From: Chloracidobacterium sp. UBA7659
Lineage (GTDB): Bacteria > Acidobacteriota > Blastocatellia > Pyrinomonadales > Pyrinomonadaceae
DNA length: 5,800 nt
Reading direction: 5' to 3'
NCBI GenBank assembly: GCA_002483395.1
Contig: DLHV01000071.1
Location: 32,652-38,451, forward strand
Every line of letters starts with the position of its first letter. The first letter of the stretch is position 1. The position numbers were made by a program, and so were the translations under genes. Below are positions 5,567 through 5,800 of this stretch, in pieces. Below the pieces are notes generated by a model. The model was not told where the DNA came from, did not search any database, and saw nothing but the letters and a program-made list of their open reading frames with translations.

Positions 5567-5618
5567 TAGTAATTTGTAATTCTAAATTACTCTCTGTGAA
5601 CTCAGTGACCTCTGTGGC
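5531..5618. repeat. Imperfect CACAGAG palindrome at the rnpA/yidD junction
   Basis: The left arm starts gccacaga at 5531 and contains CACAGAG-like units spaced about ten bases (to about 5559). The right arm (about 5591-5618) is its imperfect complement and ends tctgtggc. The centre adds a perfect seven-base stem, GTAATTT (5569-5575) with AAATTAC (5584-5590), around an eight-base loop. I recognise this as the GCCACAGAG...CTCTGTGGC class of dispersed palindromes seen in many environmental bacterial genomes. No transposase is present and no target-site duplication is evident. The element contains the rnpA stop codon and ends 16 bases before the yidD ATG. The transcript would fold into a strong hairpin that may stabilise, process or attenuate the message. 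Confidence 0.82.
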
Positions 5619-5634
5619 AAAATGCGTTCTAGGG

Positions 5635-5800
5635 ATGAAGTATTTGGTTTTGGATTTGCTGGCGCTTTACAAGGCGTTTTTATCGCCTTTTTTTCCGCCT
5701 GCGTGCCGGTTTGAGCCGACCTGCTCGCAGTACGCTCACGACGCAGTGGAAAAATACGGAGCGATTCGCGGAACATGGATGGGGCTATTGCGTATCTTAA
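5635..5800 (+). CDS. yidD: Membrane protein insertion efficiency factor YidD, 3' end beyond the window
   Basis: A small inner-membrane-associated protein that assists the YidC insertase. The first 55 codons are seen: a short amphipathic N-terminus (MKYLVLDLLALYKAFLSPFF) and then the signature PPACRFEPTCSQYAHDAVEKYG with Cys24 and Cys30. The next part, IRGTWMGLLRI, is also typical, and the frame continues past the right edge (the family is usually about 70-85 residues). The ATG at 5635 gives the normal N-terminus. The only Shine-Dalgarno-like bases (AGGG) directly touch the ATG, so initiation may be weak or depend on translation from rnpA. The gene order rpmH-rnpA-yidD is the common one and predicts yidC next. 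The stretch just upstream of the gene is the palindromic repeat, so any original leader may have been replaced. Confidence 0.93.
   Translation, partial: MKYLVLDLLALYKAFLSPFFPPACRFEPTCSQYAHDAVEKYGAIRGTWMGLLRIL

Noticed and set aside
5582..5776. Minus-strand frame of 64 codons over the palindrome and yidD
   Set aside because: It is antisense to yidD, whose signature cysteine motif is clear, and runs into the repeat arm.

Overview
The window looks like a piece of chromosome from an environmental bacterium, most likely an Acidobacteriota member of the Blastocatellia/Pyrinomonadaceae type. This is inferred from the flavour of the proteins (a secreted TPR protein with a Lys/Ala/Pro linker, a heavy-metal-sensor-like kinase, a 'NPYFPLKPG'-type secreted protein) and not from any search. 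Base composition is roughly balanced. Gene density is high, with no rRNA, tRNA, CRISPR array or complete transposon.

Layout. (1) 1-1075, minus: the first 358 codons of a secreted TPR protein that runs off the left edge. (2) 1195-1713, plus: a 172-residue conserved-looking hypothetical protein, divergent from the TPR gene and possibly leaderless. (3) 1714-1945: a convergent gap holding alternative stem-loops. (4) 4872-1946, minus: an OmpR-family response regulator, a histidine kinase directly abutting it, then an 86-bp gap and a secreted protein of unknown function. (5) From 4953 on the plus strand: the housekeeping cluster rpmH (ribosomal protein L34), rnpA (RNase P protein) and yidD (cut by the right edge), driven by a TTGACA-17-TAAAGT promoter.

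How the parts work together. The regulator gene and the secreted-protein gene each have a pair of TTAAT half-sites at an 11-bp period, 11 bp in front of a -10 hexamer. This is the architecture of a promoter activated by an OmpR/PhoP-type regulator. The simplest model is that the kinase senses an extracytoplasmic cue (its sensor loop has a dense acidic cluster), and the regulator then activates its own operon and the secreted protein.

Most notable points. The rnpA reading frame has no ATG, GTG or TTG between the end of rpmH and the conserved RNase P protein core. Its only conventional starts lie upstream of rpmH, so rpmH would be wholly nested inside rnpA, as described for Thermus. The 3' end of rnpA, including its stop codon, is supplied by an imperfect CACAGAG palindrome of a type scattered through many environmental genomes. 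The paired TTAAT boxes are a testable, apparently undescribed regulon signature.
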